From: Micropterus salmoides
Lineage: Eukaryota > Chordata > Actinopteri > Centrarchiformes > Centrarchidae
Direction: 5' to 3'
DNA length: 64,000 nt
Assembly: GCF_014851395.1 (NCBI RefSeq)
Contig: NW_024041373.1
Span: 62,001 to 126,000, forward strand
In this document: piece by piece, positions 50,348 through 63,594 of the stretch
Numbering within the stretch: the stretch's first letter is position 1
Layout of the letters: each line of letters opens with the position of its first letter
Program-made: the position numbers and the translations under genes
The notes under the pieces: generated by a model
Seen by the model: only the letters and a program-made list of their open reading frames with translations
Told to the model about the DNA's origin: nothing
Databases searched by the model: none

Positions 50348-52689
50348 CTGTAATGACAAAGGAAAGAAGTACATAAAGACAGAGTAACACATTCACAGAT
50401 GACTTGAGAAGTAAAAGAAGCTAACATTTCTGACCTAAAGCACCTTTTCATGAGAACTGTCTAATTTCTCTAAAAACAAGACTTGAATGATGCTGTAATT
50501 AAGAGATTTTACACAAGCACATTTAAGCGTGTTCATTCATTTTTTGGCCACCAGCTGGCAGCAGAATAAGTTCAATACACATCATCTGACATATCATCAC
50601 CATATAAAATTGTTATGGGAAACAGTTGCCTATTTTCACATCAGAATAAAGTTCTTCACAAGTCTTAAACTGAGACCTATATCCAACCCGTGTGTCTCTA
50701 AGACCCGACCTGCTTGACCCCTATGGTCATATTTGAGACCCAAACCCAACCAAGAGACCCAAAGCGGTTAGTGCTGAAACAGTCAGTTGATCAGCAGCAA
50801 ATTCAATGCCCATAATTCTGATAAACAAAAAAATCAAAAGAGGAATTTCTTTATGAATTGACCCTTCGCCAAGCCCCGCCCCCTTTAGTTACTGTTGCAT
50901 TATACATTTGAAGGTTGTATTCAGGCTCTCAGACTGACTGAAACTGACTCAAACGGACGTGAAAAAAAAATGAAAGATAGAAGCTAAAGCCTACCAATCA
51001 CACAGTACAAGTGAACCACCACATGACACCCCGACGATTGAGACAAAAGACAACGATATCAAGGATCAACACTGTTCCTGTAAAGCTGGTTAGGCCCCTA
51101 TTCATCATTACAAAGCAGAACAGTAGGGCTTTATTACATTACATTCCGTAGGAAGCTAGTTAGCGTTAGCTAACATTACATTAGGAATAATCCATAGCCG
51201 ACATTTTCTGGATTTATTTTAGGTTTTGGAAAGACAATACATTGTACTTTTGAACTCTCTGGGTTGTGACGGTAATTATTACAAGTGCCCTAGGAACAGC
51301 GTTTGACCATATCTTGGAAAAATCCAGCCAAAAAATAAAAAGCTAGAAAACAACTCTTTTTGCATTAGAGTCAATGGAGCGCAGCCATGAAAGTGTCGGA
51401 CCTCAGAGCAAGTCCTATACTGCGCTGTGATTGGCCAGCTGTGTATTCAGGGCGTGGCTTAGCAAATTGCATTTTAAAATAACCAAAGCCAGAACCCATT
51501 CCAAGCCAGAAACCACATGCAAACCCTGATATTTTGACCTCTATAGCAGAAAGGCCTGAACAATTCATCGAAACGGCATACTGCAGTTTTCAAATCAGCG
51601 AAATATTTTTTAATGTGTCAAAATACCATCTTAAATTAAATATTGTCGTGTTGCAGATAAACACACATATCTAAGTGGCACATACACATTTTCCTTAGTG
51701 AGTAGAATGTTTCTACCTATTGTTGTGGGATCACTAAGCAGCAGGCCTGATAAGCATCCACTTGGTGTAATGATATGCTCGCTCCTCACCTGACTGATCT
51801 CATTAAGACTGCATGCTCAGACCTGCTTGTGCTCACCGGGTCAACGAGGAAGAATACTCTCTGTCCAGGGGCTCTCCTGATATGGCAGTGTGGTCAGAGC
51901 TCTGGGCACATGTCGAGAACTCGGAGACCATTGTTCATGCTATCAATGTTTTTTAGCCAAGGTTCTGGCTCAGCTAAATTTTGTACTAAGAAATATGAAC
52001 AAGAGACACAACAATGACTGTCCAAAGTGCAAACATGGAACTCAAACTGTGAGAAATATAAGTCCTGATCATCTGAGGGTAGGGCTGAACGATTTTGAAA
52101 AAAAACTTTCCAAAAAAGATTATTTTGACTGATATTGCGATATGCCAATATACAAGCCGACAGGTGTGATAGAATCCTTTTATTCTGTTAACTCGCTGCA
52201 TTTTCTTTTGTTTGTGGCCCCACCGCTGTGGCCATCAAACAACATTTGCTTTCTAACTTTCACCTCACAAGCAGGTCCGTTTTCATCTTCCTCTCATTTG
52301 TTGTTGCTGTGATTCACTATAAACAGGCTTTTACATCCATCAATGTTCACGTGGCCCTGATCATTTCAATGTTGGAGCTTAGGAGTTAAAATCTGGATGA
52401 TTACGTCATTCCGAGTGGGACCTCAGTAGCCAATGAGACAGACAAGTTTAACGTTAGTCCCACAGCTGCCGACCGTTGCCCAGCAATGGTAAACATTCTA
52501 GCACTTGAGGCTAACAATAGCTAGCATACCACTGTTGATTAAGAGTGAAATCTCCTGTAGTCTGAGCCCAGCTTTAAGATGATTGCTTGAATATAATAAA
52601 GCAGTCTGCAGTGTGCTTTGTTCTCTTGGTGGTATCACTGAGCTTTAAATATGTATTAGCGTCACCTGAGCCCATTTCTAAAAAAGGTA

Positions 52690-53130
52690 CAAACTGTGAT
52701 GCAACCACGGTAACAGGAACACAGGATATAGGACCCAAATGCAGACGCTTGAGGCAGAGCTGATGCAGTTCAGTGATGCAATAACAAGGGTTTGTGGGAT
52801 GGTGTGGCAGGCAATAGTCCAAATCAGAGACGGCAGCCCAAACAGACAAATAAAGGGGCAAGCAAGCAGTTCTCAGGTACACTGGATCTACAGGAAACAA
52901 TTTAACTTAAACTGGCCAGTGGGAATGGTCCAGTTAGGTATCTGCAGGGCTGATGAGGGGAAAGTGGAAACAGATGACAGACTAGACGGAGTAGGCCAGG
53001 TAACTGTAGAGCAGAAGAGGGAAGAGAGAACAGGTGTGTTGTTGGGTGTGGCAGTCAGGAGGGAAAGTCCAAGGGCATCTGGTGGATTAGTGAAGAGTAT
53101 GGCAGCAAATCACAAGATAGCCATGCCCTA
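52690..53130. repeat. Repeat-like sequence of uncertain class
   Basis: Phrases such as GACCCAAATGCAGACGCTTG and GGTGTGGCAGGCAATAGTCC resemble an interspersed sequence I associate with fish transposons. No terminal repeats or coding remnants could be defined. Confidence 0.3.
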
Positions 53131-53464
53131 AAGCTTACGCTGCTTTATGGTCTATTTTCCTCTAAATGGGACCATAATTTACTAAATGATCATGCTGTGT
53201 TGAAGAAGACAGGAAACTAGCGACTGAGACCTTAAACTCAAATGAAGTGAGAAGTAGGCTCATTTTGTGATAGACTCCAATGCACTCAGACTTGCCAGTG
53301 GAGTCGCCCCCTGCTGGCCGCTAGACAGAATGCGGGTTTAAGGCACTTCCGCATGGGCTTCACTTTTCAGACCCGCAGGTTCCTGCTTGGTGGACATGCA
53401 AATGGAGAGGAAGTGGGTAGACAGAGGGTGTAGGGGATTTCGGGGGTGGTCTCAGAAAGGCCCC

Positions 53465-53488
53465 GTGTGTGTGTGTGTGTGTGTGTGT
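53465..53488. repeat. GT microsatellite
   Basis: Twelve GT units. Confidence 0.97.
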
Positions 53489-54537
53489 TTGAGGAGGTGG
53501 GAATGTGGCTGGAGGGAAGGACAGAGAGGCAGATTGTGACACACACATTCTGTAACAATAGTGTCTCAGTAATGACAGGATCACCACGTGTTTTCCTGTC
53601 TCGTTGGCCTACTCTCAGGATCTGGGATGGTGGGTGAACCTCTCACACTTATCCTCTATTGTGACCACAGTGAATGTATGCCTGGTTTCCATGGTGATGG
53701 CCTAGAGAAGATGGTGCTAGAGTCACGAGAAAAATGTCAAAGGCTGGAACGCTCTCTAACTGCTAGGATGAATATGATCCACTGCAAAACCATTCACTCT
53801 TTCACACCGGCCCTGGATCTCTGATCATGTTAAGCAGTCGACACCCACGTGCGACGTGCACAGCCACAGTAATGGCTGCAGGATACGTGATGTCAGCAGC
53901 ATCAGTGTTAAAGATGCTAAGCTCTTATAGGTGGGGTATGCAATTCAGGAGAAATCCAACACCATGACATAGAGCGAACAATACCGGAGTGAGTACTGTA
54001 ACTAACATTAGCTAAGTTGTGGGTTAGCATACTGTCACAACAGTTGCTGGACGAGACGGTCCCAGAGCCAATACTCACAACTCTCCTGTTGCTATAGCTC
54101 ACATCACAAGCTGAATGTCCGTGGACAAGTCACTTAAATTTACCTGACACACACATCATGGCTGGAAAGGCTGGTATAGCAATGGGTACATGCAACTCCA
54201 GAAAAAAAAAAAAAAAACAACAACACAGTACCAGCGTATGTTCCACTTTAGCAACCACAATTCACTTACTGTTTGAAAACAGACTGCAGAAACAGCAGCA
54301 TAAGTCAGATTTTCTACAGTATGTAAATACTGTAGATATTTTACAGTATGTATTTGGAAACGGTTCTTTTCCTTAGAAGTTGATCACCTTTAGCTAACCT
54401 GAGTAATAGCCTATGGTAATAGCTTTGATATTGTCGCAACAGCACATCATTTTGTGACAAGAAAATAACAGCAAACATGTGCCCACACCTGAAAAACAGA
54501 CGCGATGATGCCTCAAATGTGGAATGTACACAGAAGC

Positions 54538-55092
54538 AGGCCTAGTGGTCGACCGATATGGGTTTTTCAATTGTCACTGCCGATATTTAGAGAGAAAAGT
54601 CATGTATAATTCCATTATTCCATGCAGAGTACAATTATCTCAGCCAGTAACGTGTTGTTTTAGATGGAATTTTCATTAATGAATAAAATAGAAACAACAT
54701 TGGGTTCTGCTGAAGATTTCAGAACGTGACTGGTGTTTAGGGGGGGGGGGGGGGGTACAGTTTGTCAGAAGTGACGTCAGCTGCATTTTCCTCTACACTA
54801 TAAAAATACAACACTAGCCAGTAATGGTGGAAGATTAGAGCCGCTGTCATTTAGGATAGGAAAAACTTGTTAATTTAGAAAAGAGGATGATGGCTGAGGA
54901 CATTTAGGGCTCCTAACTATTTTACCACCTTCCCAAAACTCACAAGGTGGAGCAATAACATTGTTCGACCAATATGTTTGTACACTGTGTACAATATGTA
55001 CACTGTTTGTTTATTGGCCTCCTGAGTGCAGGCATCGGCTGATGCTGATTATCTCAAAATGCCAGATATTGGCCCAGTTGTTCTATCACTAC
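54538..55092. mobile_element. Short hAT-like non-autonomous element
   Basis: Identical 8-bp flanks ACAGAAGC occur at 54530-54537 and 55093-55100. The left end carries TAGTGGTCGACCGATATGGG and the right end TATCACTAC, so the TAGTG/CACTA tips are inverted but otherwise diverged. TGGTCGACCGATAT is a familiar fish hAT terminus. It has no coding capacity and includes a G16 run at 54740-54755. Confidence 0.6.
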
Positions 55093-56776
55093 ACAGAAGC
55101 ACACTGAAAGGTTCATCTCATTGCTTTCCCCCTGGACTGTTGTATGCATTCAGTCAGCTGTTGTGCTTATTCATTCATGGTTCCCTAATGTTGATCATTA
55201 ACACAGAGCTGATGACAGCTGAGTGAACCTCATGCTTTAGCCTTTGCTCATTTGTTCAAACTTAAATAGAATGTCAAAGACAGGAAACAATGGCCAGTGT
55301 GGGACTGGAGGAAACCATGGCAACAAGCAGTGGCACCAAGCATTAAATGAGCGATAACGTTACAAAGCGAGGGGCCACTGTGGTCCCCCGTGCTGGCGAT
55401 GTAAGTGTTCTAAGGTCTATTTATCCTAGGGTTCTGGCCTTCTTTAATCCAGTCTAGGTTCCGGTCAGTAGCTTACGCGTCAAAAGCTCGCCAAAATGTA
55501 AGCGGCAGAACCAAACGTGAAGCCGCGGGCTGCAGAAAGCGCCAAGGTATCGCTGGCTTTGTGACTTCAATAATATGATGACTGTGCTACACACAAACTC
55601 CTTTCAAAAACCCTGCTATTGAACGTGTCTTCGCTTCTCGACAACCGTGCATGCCCAATGAAGCCAACTTCAGTCCTCTCACAATTCTTTGGAAGCGTAT
55701 CGCAAATTCGGCATCATTATGACCCACCAAGCTTCCTTTTCAGAAATAGAAAGTATTTCCCACCGCCCATTAACGTTGCTGTGTATTTGGTGGGCGGAAG
55801 TCAGACCAATTGTCACTTACCGCAAATTTATCAAAGAAGCCTGAGTACAAAACTCCTCAAGCAGCTGTTAGCGTCAGCGTCAGAACAATACAAGTTCCAT
55901 ACGTACCACATTTGGCTCCGTGTGTCAGGGAGCGGCCAGCAGAACCTAACGTTCACGTTAACGTTCACGTTAGCCCTCTTCACAGCGGCTTTGTTGCTGC
56001 AGCCTCCTTCCTCTAACCGCGCTGCCTTCACGTGCCTCTCCTCAAATTCTGTCCTGTATGAAGTCTGTTAGTAGTTTTTATATACAGTCTGTGGTTAGTA
56101 CAAGTGTTATTCTAACATCGGTAATAAGGGCAGGAGCGGTCTGTCGGTTACAAGGAATAACTGCTCGCCTTTAAAAAAAACACACAACACAAGAGACACA
56201 GTTATTTGTAGCATGTATGTAACGTGTATAACCCGCGTGGGATATAACTGGGTTTTAAGGATAGACAAGCAATAATTCACATAGGAGCCTAACAATAACA
56301 GAAAAAAACGTACGCCTTTTATATTACTTATATTACTTTGTGGGGTGAAAAAATGTCATGATTACAACACGGCTGACGGCATTGAAGGCAGCACAACATA
56401 CTGTACAGCTGTGTTTAATTTGAAACGGGAAGACTGTAATCAAAATGAGGCAGTAGACAACTTCTGTCTGTGATAAGGCTTCTAGTTAGGGCTAATTTCT
56501 TAACAACGTTATAATTATTTATTATCTTGTTGTTTTATCATTATGTATTTTATTGTACAAATTATATTTTATCTTATGTATCTGATCATGTGTATTTTAT
56601 ACCTAACGTTGCCATTATCACATTATGGTCAAATGTTAAGTGCATTTGTTAATTAAATGTAATTATTAGTGTGAAAATAGATTAAAGTCATCTGTAAAAA
56701 CCCTGATGCTGTTTTTTGTTATTATAAATAATTGGTTCTAAGGTATTGTTTTATTTGATTAATGAACGTGGTTGCC

Positions 56777-56820
56777 CCGTATAGTCTGATGTTTGGAGGA
56801 ATAAAAATCAGACTATACGG
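56777..56820. repeat. Perfect 14-bp inverted repeat
   Basis: CCGTATAGTCTGAT (56777-56790) and ATCAGACTATACGG (56807-56820) are exact reverse complements around a 16-nt loop. The site is about 460 bp beyond the sdhaf4 stop and about 75 bp past its candidate AATAAA. No match to a known element was recognised. Confidence 0.9.
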
Positions 56821-57284
56821 ATTCATATAGTTGTAATGCATGCTTAAAATTAATCGATCAACACACAGGACTTGTACATAGAACCATCTTTCCTTTTATT
56901 GATCTCAACATTCATACTTGTGGACAGAATACAGTGAGCATACAGGACCAGCACTCAGAACCACGTCTCACCCTAGCCTGAAACAAAACACCTAAACATG
57001 TCTTGGAGCCTCGTGTATTTAAGTGATTTCTGATGACATTTTGTTTTTGGAGCATGACCCCTTGAACAAAATTCAGGATACACGAGTCCATTCGTCCAAA
57101 ATGTATAAATAATTATCTTTGTTCCCTGTAAGTATTCATTCAATACATTCAGAAACAGAGCTCACCTTCTGATCAGAAACTCAGATTTGGAGTGCACCGC
57201 AAACACAATCAATGGTTTTCAAAGTGCAGCTGACTATACATCTCCATAATACAGGTGTGATGTATCAGATTTATGGGTAATGAA

Positions 57285-59164
57285 CTAGAAGTCCACACAG
57301 CGGCCCTTTCTCTCCCAGTCTCCGTAGCGGGTGGGCTCTGGCCCCCGAGGACCCCCCTTCTCCTTGGTTACAGGGTTCACATCATCAGGGAACTCTGGAG
57401 GATAACAAGAGAGAGGTTCAGTTTAGAACATTATTTCCTTCCACTGCTGCTTCACTTTCTTGAAAATACAGTTTACAGTGTACTCAGTGTCCAGTTTATT
57501 AGGCGCACCTAGCTAAAAGTCACGCAGTCAGCACTGCCCCACGAAGGTTAGAAAGTCCACCTTTTGTTGGAGCTTTGACATATTTCCTAACTCAAGGGCA
57601 CTTACTAGCTTTTTCCAGAGCTTTCAACCACACGTCATGGTGTCCCTTGGCTGATGGGAGTTCTAACTTCAGAAGCCCAATACTATTACCTAATGACAAC
57701 TGAGCAAACGCCACACTGTGGGATGCGCTTGAACGTTCTGGAATATGCTAGTAAGTTGTTCTTGAGTTAAGAAGTAAGAGATCAAGGATAAACTTTCACA
57801 CTCAACTTTGAGAGGTGCTGATTTAACTTAACGGTCATTTTGCAGGCATTCTGGAGTTTGTACTGTGCATATGTTTTATCTTATACTGTGTGCACTGTAT
57901 GACTCTGGGGTGGTACAGCCTCTGAAACTGTTGTTATTGTGGGTTTTAACATGGACCACCGACTAATCGTTATTTCCAAACCGGTTGCCCTGTATACCTG
58001 TGTGTGTGTGTGTGCGCTTCACAAAGGACTGTTGCTGTTCGTTTGTTTCAGGTGTACCTAATAAACGGAACACAGTGTATTTACTGTAAATTAAAATAAA
58101 AGATCAGTTCATGTTTGTCTGTTGGACAATGTGAACTGTAAGTGTTTCTAATGAGATTGGATTCTTCAGAAACTTATGTCAGCAAACACACATGGGACTA
58201 AATTCTTATTACAGGTGCAGAATTTCAGGGCCAATAACAAATAACAGATCTTTTTGTTGTGACGGATTCCCATAGACCAATGACATTATTGCGGTTAAAA
58301 AATGTTAAAGAGGATTACAAAGGCGAAATTTTTAGATTGACACGTTTCGTTCCACTGTTATTATCACAGGAAAGGAATACATAATAAATTACAGAGTAAA
58401 CTGCCTGAGTCATGTTATGCTTGTGTTAGATGTGTTCATTCATAGTAAAAGACCTGCAGCTATTGCGCAACTATCTCAATTATTAGAAGAATAAAATTAA
58501 GTGTATTCATTTAATGAAGTCATATGCTGAGCCATTGGGCGGTGTAAATAAAGCTGACAAAGTCTATCGGCCATAGATATTCTGTGAATGCCTAACAGCA
58601 GAGGTTTTATTGTACTGCTGACACGCTGACTACACAGATGATTAGTCTCCCGCTTTGCAATGTGCTCCGTTTGATCCAGTCAGCTTTTGCTTTTCATCTC
58701 CCTTCGCCGGATCGCAGCCCTGGTCAGAGGAAAAGTCGCCTGCGCCATTCTCACTTTCCAGAACATCTTTGCTCTTCTCCTCGGGGCTGTCAAACAGACC
58801 CTGCGGGGTCTTGGCTTTCTTCAGCGGCTCCTTGTCCTTCGCCGCTCCGCTGGCAGCCCGTGAACACCCTGAACGAGACCACCAGGGAGTTCAGAACAAA
58901 CACAGAGCAGGACACAAGTCACTCAGAACACAGCCCCGGGTCTGATTTAACCTTAGCTAGCGTTACTTTGATGTCTGTCTAAGTTTAACTATATCATAGC
59001 TCTGCATCGAGCTCTACACAGCAACGCTTGAGCAGTTTAAAACACCAGCTTCTCCTGGGAGCCGCGGGGAGCCACCGAGGCACACACTGACCTGACACCT
59101 TAAAGACAGACTCCACAGCCGGCGCGTGTCTGCTGAGTGAGGCACATAACCGCACAAGGGCCAT
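57285..59164 (-). CDS. sdhaf4: Succinate dehydrogenase assembly factor 4
   Basis: Three exons (59092-59164, 58755-58868, 57285-57394) join in phase to 98 codons plus TAG (human SDHAF4 108 aa). SDHAF4 is a mitochondrial-matrix chaperone that binds the FAD-loaded SDHA subunit during complex II assembly (family knowledge). The C-terminus carries the family signature: KFPDDVNPVTKEKGGPRGPE followed by PTRYGDWERKGRCVDF, almost identical to human. The N-terminus (MALVRLCASLSRHAPAVESV) is basic and lacks acidic residues until Glu18, as expected for a mitochondrial presequence. The middle exon has LKKAKTPQGLFDSPEE, matching the human LKKPKLPEGRFDAPED. Intron 2 carries a MITE. Confidence 0.95.
57481..58080. 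mobile_element. MITE with TTTATTAGG-containing inverted ends
   Basis: The left end (57481-57510) contains CCAGTTTATTAGGCGCACCT. The right end (58051-58080), reverse complemented, contains CCGTTTATTAGGTACACCT. The roughly 30-bp ends match with a few changes and one indel. No coding sequence lies between. It occupies about 600 bp of the 1.36-kb sdhaf4 intron 2. Confidence 0.7.
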
Positions 59165-59509
59165 GTCTGGAACTGATCAGAGAACACAGCGACTTTCTCT
59201 CCGCTGTGCTCGGACACTTACACAACGATGTTGTTGTTGTGTGTCGAGCTTCGTTTACGCGTTTTTCATCATCATCTAGCGACGGAAAAGGACGACGAGT
59301 CAGTGCAATGTGTTTTTGTAGCCAGTAGGGGGAGACAAAGCGCTGGATATCAGCGTCAACGCGCTGTCCGAAGATCTTCATGTTTGCGACGTTTTCTGCT
59401 TTACCATCATCCCTTCATTAAATATAACTTACTATGTACAAACTCTGCATGTTCTGGTCATCTCAAATAACCCGTTTTTATTCGATTCAAATATTTAAAC
59501 ATGCATATA

Positions 59510-60410
59510 TAGGCCATAGCCCCTGTTCATGACTGAAGTTATCTCATTGCACTTCATAAGGAGCAGGTCTAGACTGTGGGCTACTCTATGTAATATTGCA
59601 GAGTCCCGACACTTCCCACCATGAGCAAGCACGTGGTAACAAAGGCAAGGAAAAGAAGAAGAAGAGTAACTGTAGCAACTGTGTCTAGCTGAAACATGGG
59701 GGCAGCAGAAGACCACAGATCCAGACCCCACAGCTCCGGAGGCAGAAACACCTGCACCTGTGACGAGAAAGTACAAAACTACAGGAGAGGGGAGAAGTCG
59801 AGTTAGTAACATGCATTAATGGGATAAGAATGCATACAGATGGAGAGGAATAGGAGGAAAGAGGAGCTCAGTGCATCATGGGAAATCCCCCAGCAGTCTA
59901 GGCCTATAGCAGCATAACTAAGGGATGGTTCAGGACTACCTGAGCCAGCCCTAACTATAAGCTTTATCAAAGAGGAAAGTCTTAACCTACTCTTAAATGT
60001 GGAGATGGTGTCTGCCTCCTGAACCCAAACTGGAACCTGGTTCCACAGGAGAGGAGCTTGATAGCTGAACGCTCTGGCTCCTAGTCTACTTTTGGAGACT
60101 CTAGGAACCACAAGTAACCCTGCATTCTGGGAGCGCAGTGCTCTGGTGGGGTAGTAAGGTACTATGAGCTCTTTAAGATAAGATGGTGCCTGACCATTAA
60201 GAGCTTTGTAGGTAAGAAGAATGATTTTAAATTCTATTCTGGATTTTACTGGAAGCCAATGCAAAGAAGCTAAAACAGGAGAAATGTGATCTCTTTTCCT
60301 GGTTCCTGTCAGAACACGTGCTGCAGCATTCTGGATCAGCTGAAGAGCAGCCTGATAATAAGGAAGTGCAGTAATCCAGCCTAGAAGTAACCCGTGTGTT
60401 GACTATTATA
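59510..60410 (-). mobile_element. L2/Rex-like LINE 3' fragment
   Basis: The minus strand encodes the reverse-transcriptase C-terminal region: LHWLPV-type MHWLPVKSRIEFKIILLTYK, LNGQAPSYLKELIVPYYPTR, LRSQNAGLLVVPRVSKSRLG and APLLWNQVPVWVQEADT. Just upstream, TSRLDYCTSLLSGCS is in another frame, so the copy has a frameshift. The 3' UTR runs down to about 59510. The catalytic domain is missing. The same family left the fragment at 2126-2275. Confidence 0.85.
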
Positions 60411-61140
60411 ATTAGTGATGTCATAGAACTAAAAAACATAGTCCCATGTCTGTTTCACGCTAAACGTTGCTGCTTTAGCCAAATGTAACACATGCACTAT
60501 TCTGTTCCTTCAAATCTGAGTCTTTTAGTGAACATACACACCAAGCCCTGAAGAACAGAGCTGGGCTGTAAGGCTGTGATGCGACTTTGGTACAGTGGTT
60601 GCTTTTGGTATTGCAGAACAAGGAAGCCACTCCGGCCCAAAAGTACTTTTATTTCATATATCAAAGAAAGCTCTGGAAAGAGCTGGGGTTTTTTCTCCAG
60701 TCTACCATTTCCAAGGTAAAGAATACAGGAACAAACCCAAACTGTTGACACAAAGTCGTTTAAAATATCTTTGCATGCTGGAGCATTAAGATTTCTCTTC
60801 ATCGGAACTAAGGGGCCCAAATCACACCCAGACCAAGTGTACAGGGCAGCACATGCTGTTTGTTTTTATGGTTACCGGGTGTTACTGAGAAAAGTCTACA
60901 AAAATAATAAGTGGTAGATTTTTTCCTCAACTTGCTATCTTTATCAGTTCTGGTGACCACTTTCTCTCCCCAGGGTAAAATCGTGTGTGTGCGTGTGCGT
61001 GTCTGTGTGTGAGAGGAATTCCAGAAGGCTTCAGTGCAGCTCTACTCCAGGGGCTCAGTGCAGATATTTCTGAGTGGATGATGAAATTCTCCTTTACATT
61101 CCTCTTCAACCTTTTAGAAAGCAGTCCTGGTCAATGTCAC

Positions 61141-61143
<3 letters not shown>

Positions 61144-61195
<52 letters not shown>
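61144..61195. repeat. CA microsatellite
   Basis: Twenty-six uninterrupted AC units, the longest perfect dinucleotide run in the window. Confidence 0.98.
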
Positions 61196-61196
<1 letters not shown>

Positions 61197-63594
61197 AAAC
61201 AGTTGGCTCAGCATGAAAAATACACACCCAAAAACTCTTGGACAAAACATACATGTATAATTTGTTGTTCATCAGAGAATGTTTATAGATATGCATCAAA
61301 ATATACACATATGTTTGTGTGAAGTGAGATGTGCAAAAAAAGAAACAAAACATAAGAGCGTGTTGTATACAGTTCTGAATAAGAATTTGAAAAACAGTAA
61401 ACATTCTAAAATCAGACCCAAAGTTGAAAAATCATTGGGAGCCTCCACACTTTCTCACAAACGCCCTCCTTATACCTGGGGCTGTGGTGTGAGAGCTGCC
61501 GCTCCTGCAGAATGACCTGTTTCCTGACATCTTTCCCACATGGCAACTGTCAAAGTAATTTCACCCATAAGTGGCACTTTTTCAGCCACCTGCAGTCTGG
61601 AGAACAGTTTAGGATAAATGGGAGGACCACTTGAAATGCAAAAATGCGGTTTACATAATCAAATGACCGGCCTATAATGGAGACACACAACATTCAAGAC
61701 TTTCAGAAGGAGTATTTGTACAAATCCTGCGTCAGCTCACATCAACACGACCAAACCCAACCTTTCTACACTCAGATACGCAAGTCAAATTGGCAAAACA
61801 TAAATAACATCTTATTGAGGTGAGGAGGTTTCTACATTTACACTCTTGACACAATATCCCCAAAAGGCCTTGTTTTATAATTTGATTTGAAACCCTTACG
61901 TTAAGTAATTTTCAATTTATTCTCTTTTATTTGATTAACTGTCATGTTTTTCTTTCCTCATTTATTTGATTTGATTCTTCTTTATTTATTATTTTGTCCA
62001 TGGCTGAATTAACCTTCAAAGGGCCCCCAAAGCAAGACCATTAACCCCATCACTTTTCTTTGCATTGTTCCCCAAGTTTTCCTTTTCCTCCAGAGTTTAA
62101 TATGGGAACATGTATTTGCAAAATCTGCCATAATAATAAAAGTGGTAAAATGAATTTAACATATGGGACTCACACTGTGAGAATGTGAAGGGGTCGCTTG
62201 TAGAGATAAACTTAAAGAGAAATCGCCTGAATCTGCTCCTCTCCTCTTCATGGAGCTTTCAGCTCATAGTTTAGCTGTCCAGCCCACAACTTTACTGCTC
62301 TGGTTCCTCTCAGTGCTCTCATAGCGTCGTTTTTAGAGAACAAGCTGTAAAAGCCACTGGGGTTTTAATCAAAACAATGGTGGAATTAAGAAATACTGGA
62401 CTGGAATGTTTTGCCTTTAAGTTTACTCTAAGTGACAAAATACATACTATAGGCCATATATGGTATGAAAATGAACATGAGTTGAAATGGATTTCCACTG
62501 AGCAATGTAAGTTCCACATGGCTGGAACATTAAGAAGATATTCGTTCCAAATAGAATTTACTTGCATTATCAACTCTGCAGAGGAATAAAATATATTACT
62601 GTCATCAGTATGAATAGAAATACATTTTATGGTTGTTTTGAAGCTTTCATTTCATTTGCTATGCGCATACACACACACAGACACACAATGGCACTAGGAA
62701 AAAGAGGATAAGAAATGCTGGACTTTTGGTTTGTGATTGGTCAGCTTGCTGGATCTCAGCCTCAGGTGTTTGAGATGCTCACAGCATCAGTGGTGAGCCA
62801 GAAATAGGAAAATACAGTTTGTAAAGCAAAAATACAAAAATAAGAGTCCAAGAAAATGTGAAATGTGGTACACTGTGATCAAAAATGATAAGGGTTAAAT
62901 GTAGCAGCAAAGTGCCATTAAATATTATTTTTCTTTTAACCAGATGCGTGCTGGCCTTTGGGCCCCTTTAATCCTTTAATTAGGATGCTGCACAGATATC
63001 TGCGGTTTGCTGCTGTAGGCTAGTTCTTTTCATTCTGTGTGTCAGATTACTGTACATGTTTGAATTCATACAAAGGTGCTAAAACAAGGGCCGGTTATGT
63101 TGCACTTGAGTAAAAAGTCCATTATAATGGCAGACAGAGACTTTTGTCAGACATCAAATGTGAAAATATGCTGTTTATGAAACATCAAGTCCCTTATGAG
63201 TAATAACACAACAACTCACTGTCGCCCGTCTGTCCCGCTCCTCTGATGGGCTTTGTGCAGTTTTATGAAGAACACTCTTCATCATGATGCCTCCGAAATA
63301 CTTCCAAAATGTCAGTCTGGTGAGTGCAGGGCTGAAGCAGGGATTCAGTCCAGGACGCTTACAGCTCAGAATGTGGACCCTCATGGGAGTAGTGCTGAGG
63401 GACCCCTCTGAAGTGTGCTGGTAGCTGCTGCACCAGTGCCATGGAACATGGACGGAAGGTGGGTGATAATAAGAGCCGGACAGGAGCTGATAACCAAGAT
63501 CTGTAAGACAGTCCTGCATCGGGCCTCCCTTTGCACTGAGCTCCTCAGCAGGCTCCAGCCCGCGCGCCCTCCAGCTGGAGGTCCTGTGTTGACT

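Larger units (their letters stand above)
50348..57284. other. Intergenic region between cep68 and sdhaf4
   Basis: No coding exon was recognised over nearly 7 kb. The cep68 transcription start must lie here but cannot be placed. Fairly CpG-containing sequence with CACGTTAACGTTCACGTTAG lies near 55440-56050. Repeats: a GGGCTGAACGATTTTG hAT-like scrap near 52080-52170, repeat-like sequence at 52690-53130, a GT run at 53465-53488, a poly-A run at 54202-54217, a hAT element at 54538-55092 and a perfect hairpin at 56777-56820. The open frame at 55619-56071 has no known domain. The sdhaf4 3' UTR occupies the right edge, with a minus-strand AATAAA at 56895-56900. Confidence 0.5.
59165..63594. other. 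Intergenic region between sdhaf4 and tlx1
   Basis: It holds the sdhaf4 promoter side at the left, a LINE fragment at 59510-60410, a CA microsatellite at 61144-61195 and the tlx1 3' UTR at the right edge. I saw no further exons. The 62200-63100 part is AT-rich and free of recognisable repeats. Without comparison I cannot say whether any of it is a conserved tlx1 enhancer. Confidence 0.5.

Noticed and set aside
52739..53131. 130-codon plus-strand open frame
   Set aside because: It overlaps repeat-like sequence and shows no domain.
55619..56071. 150-codon plus-strand open frame in the cep68-sdhaf4 spacer
   Set aside because: No family resemblance was found. The stretch contains repeated ACGTTCACGTTA units that explain the open frame.
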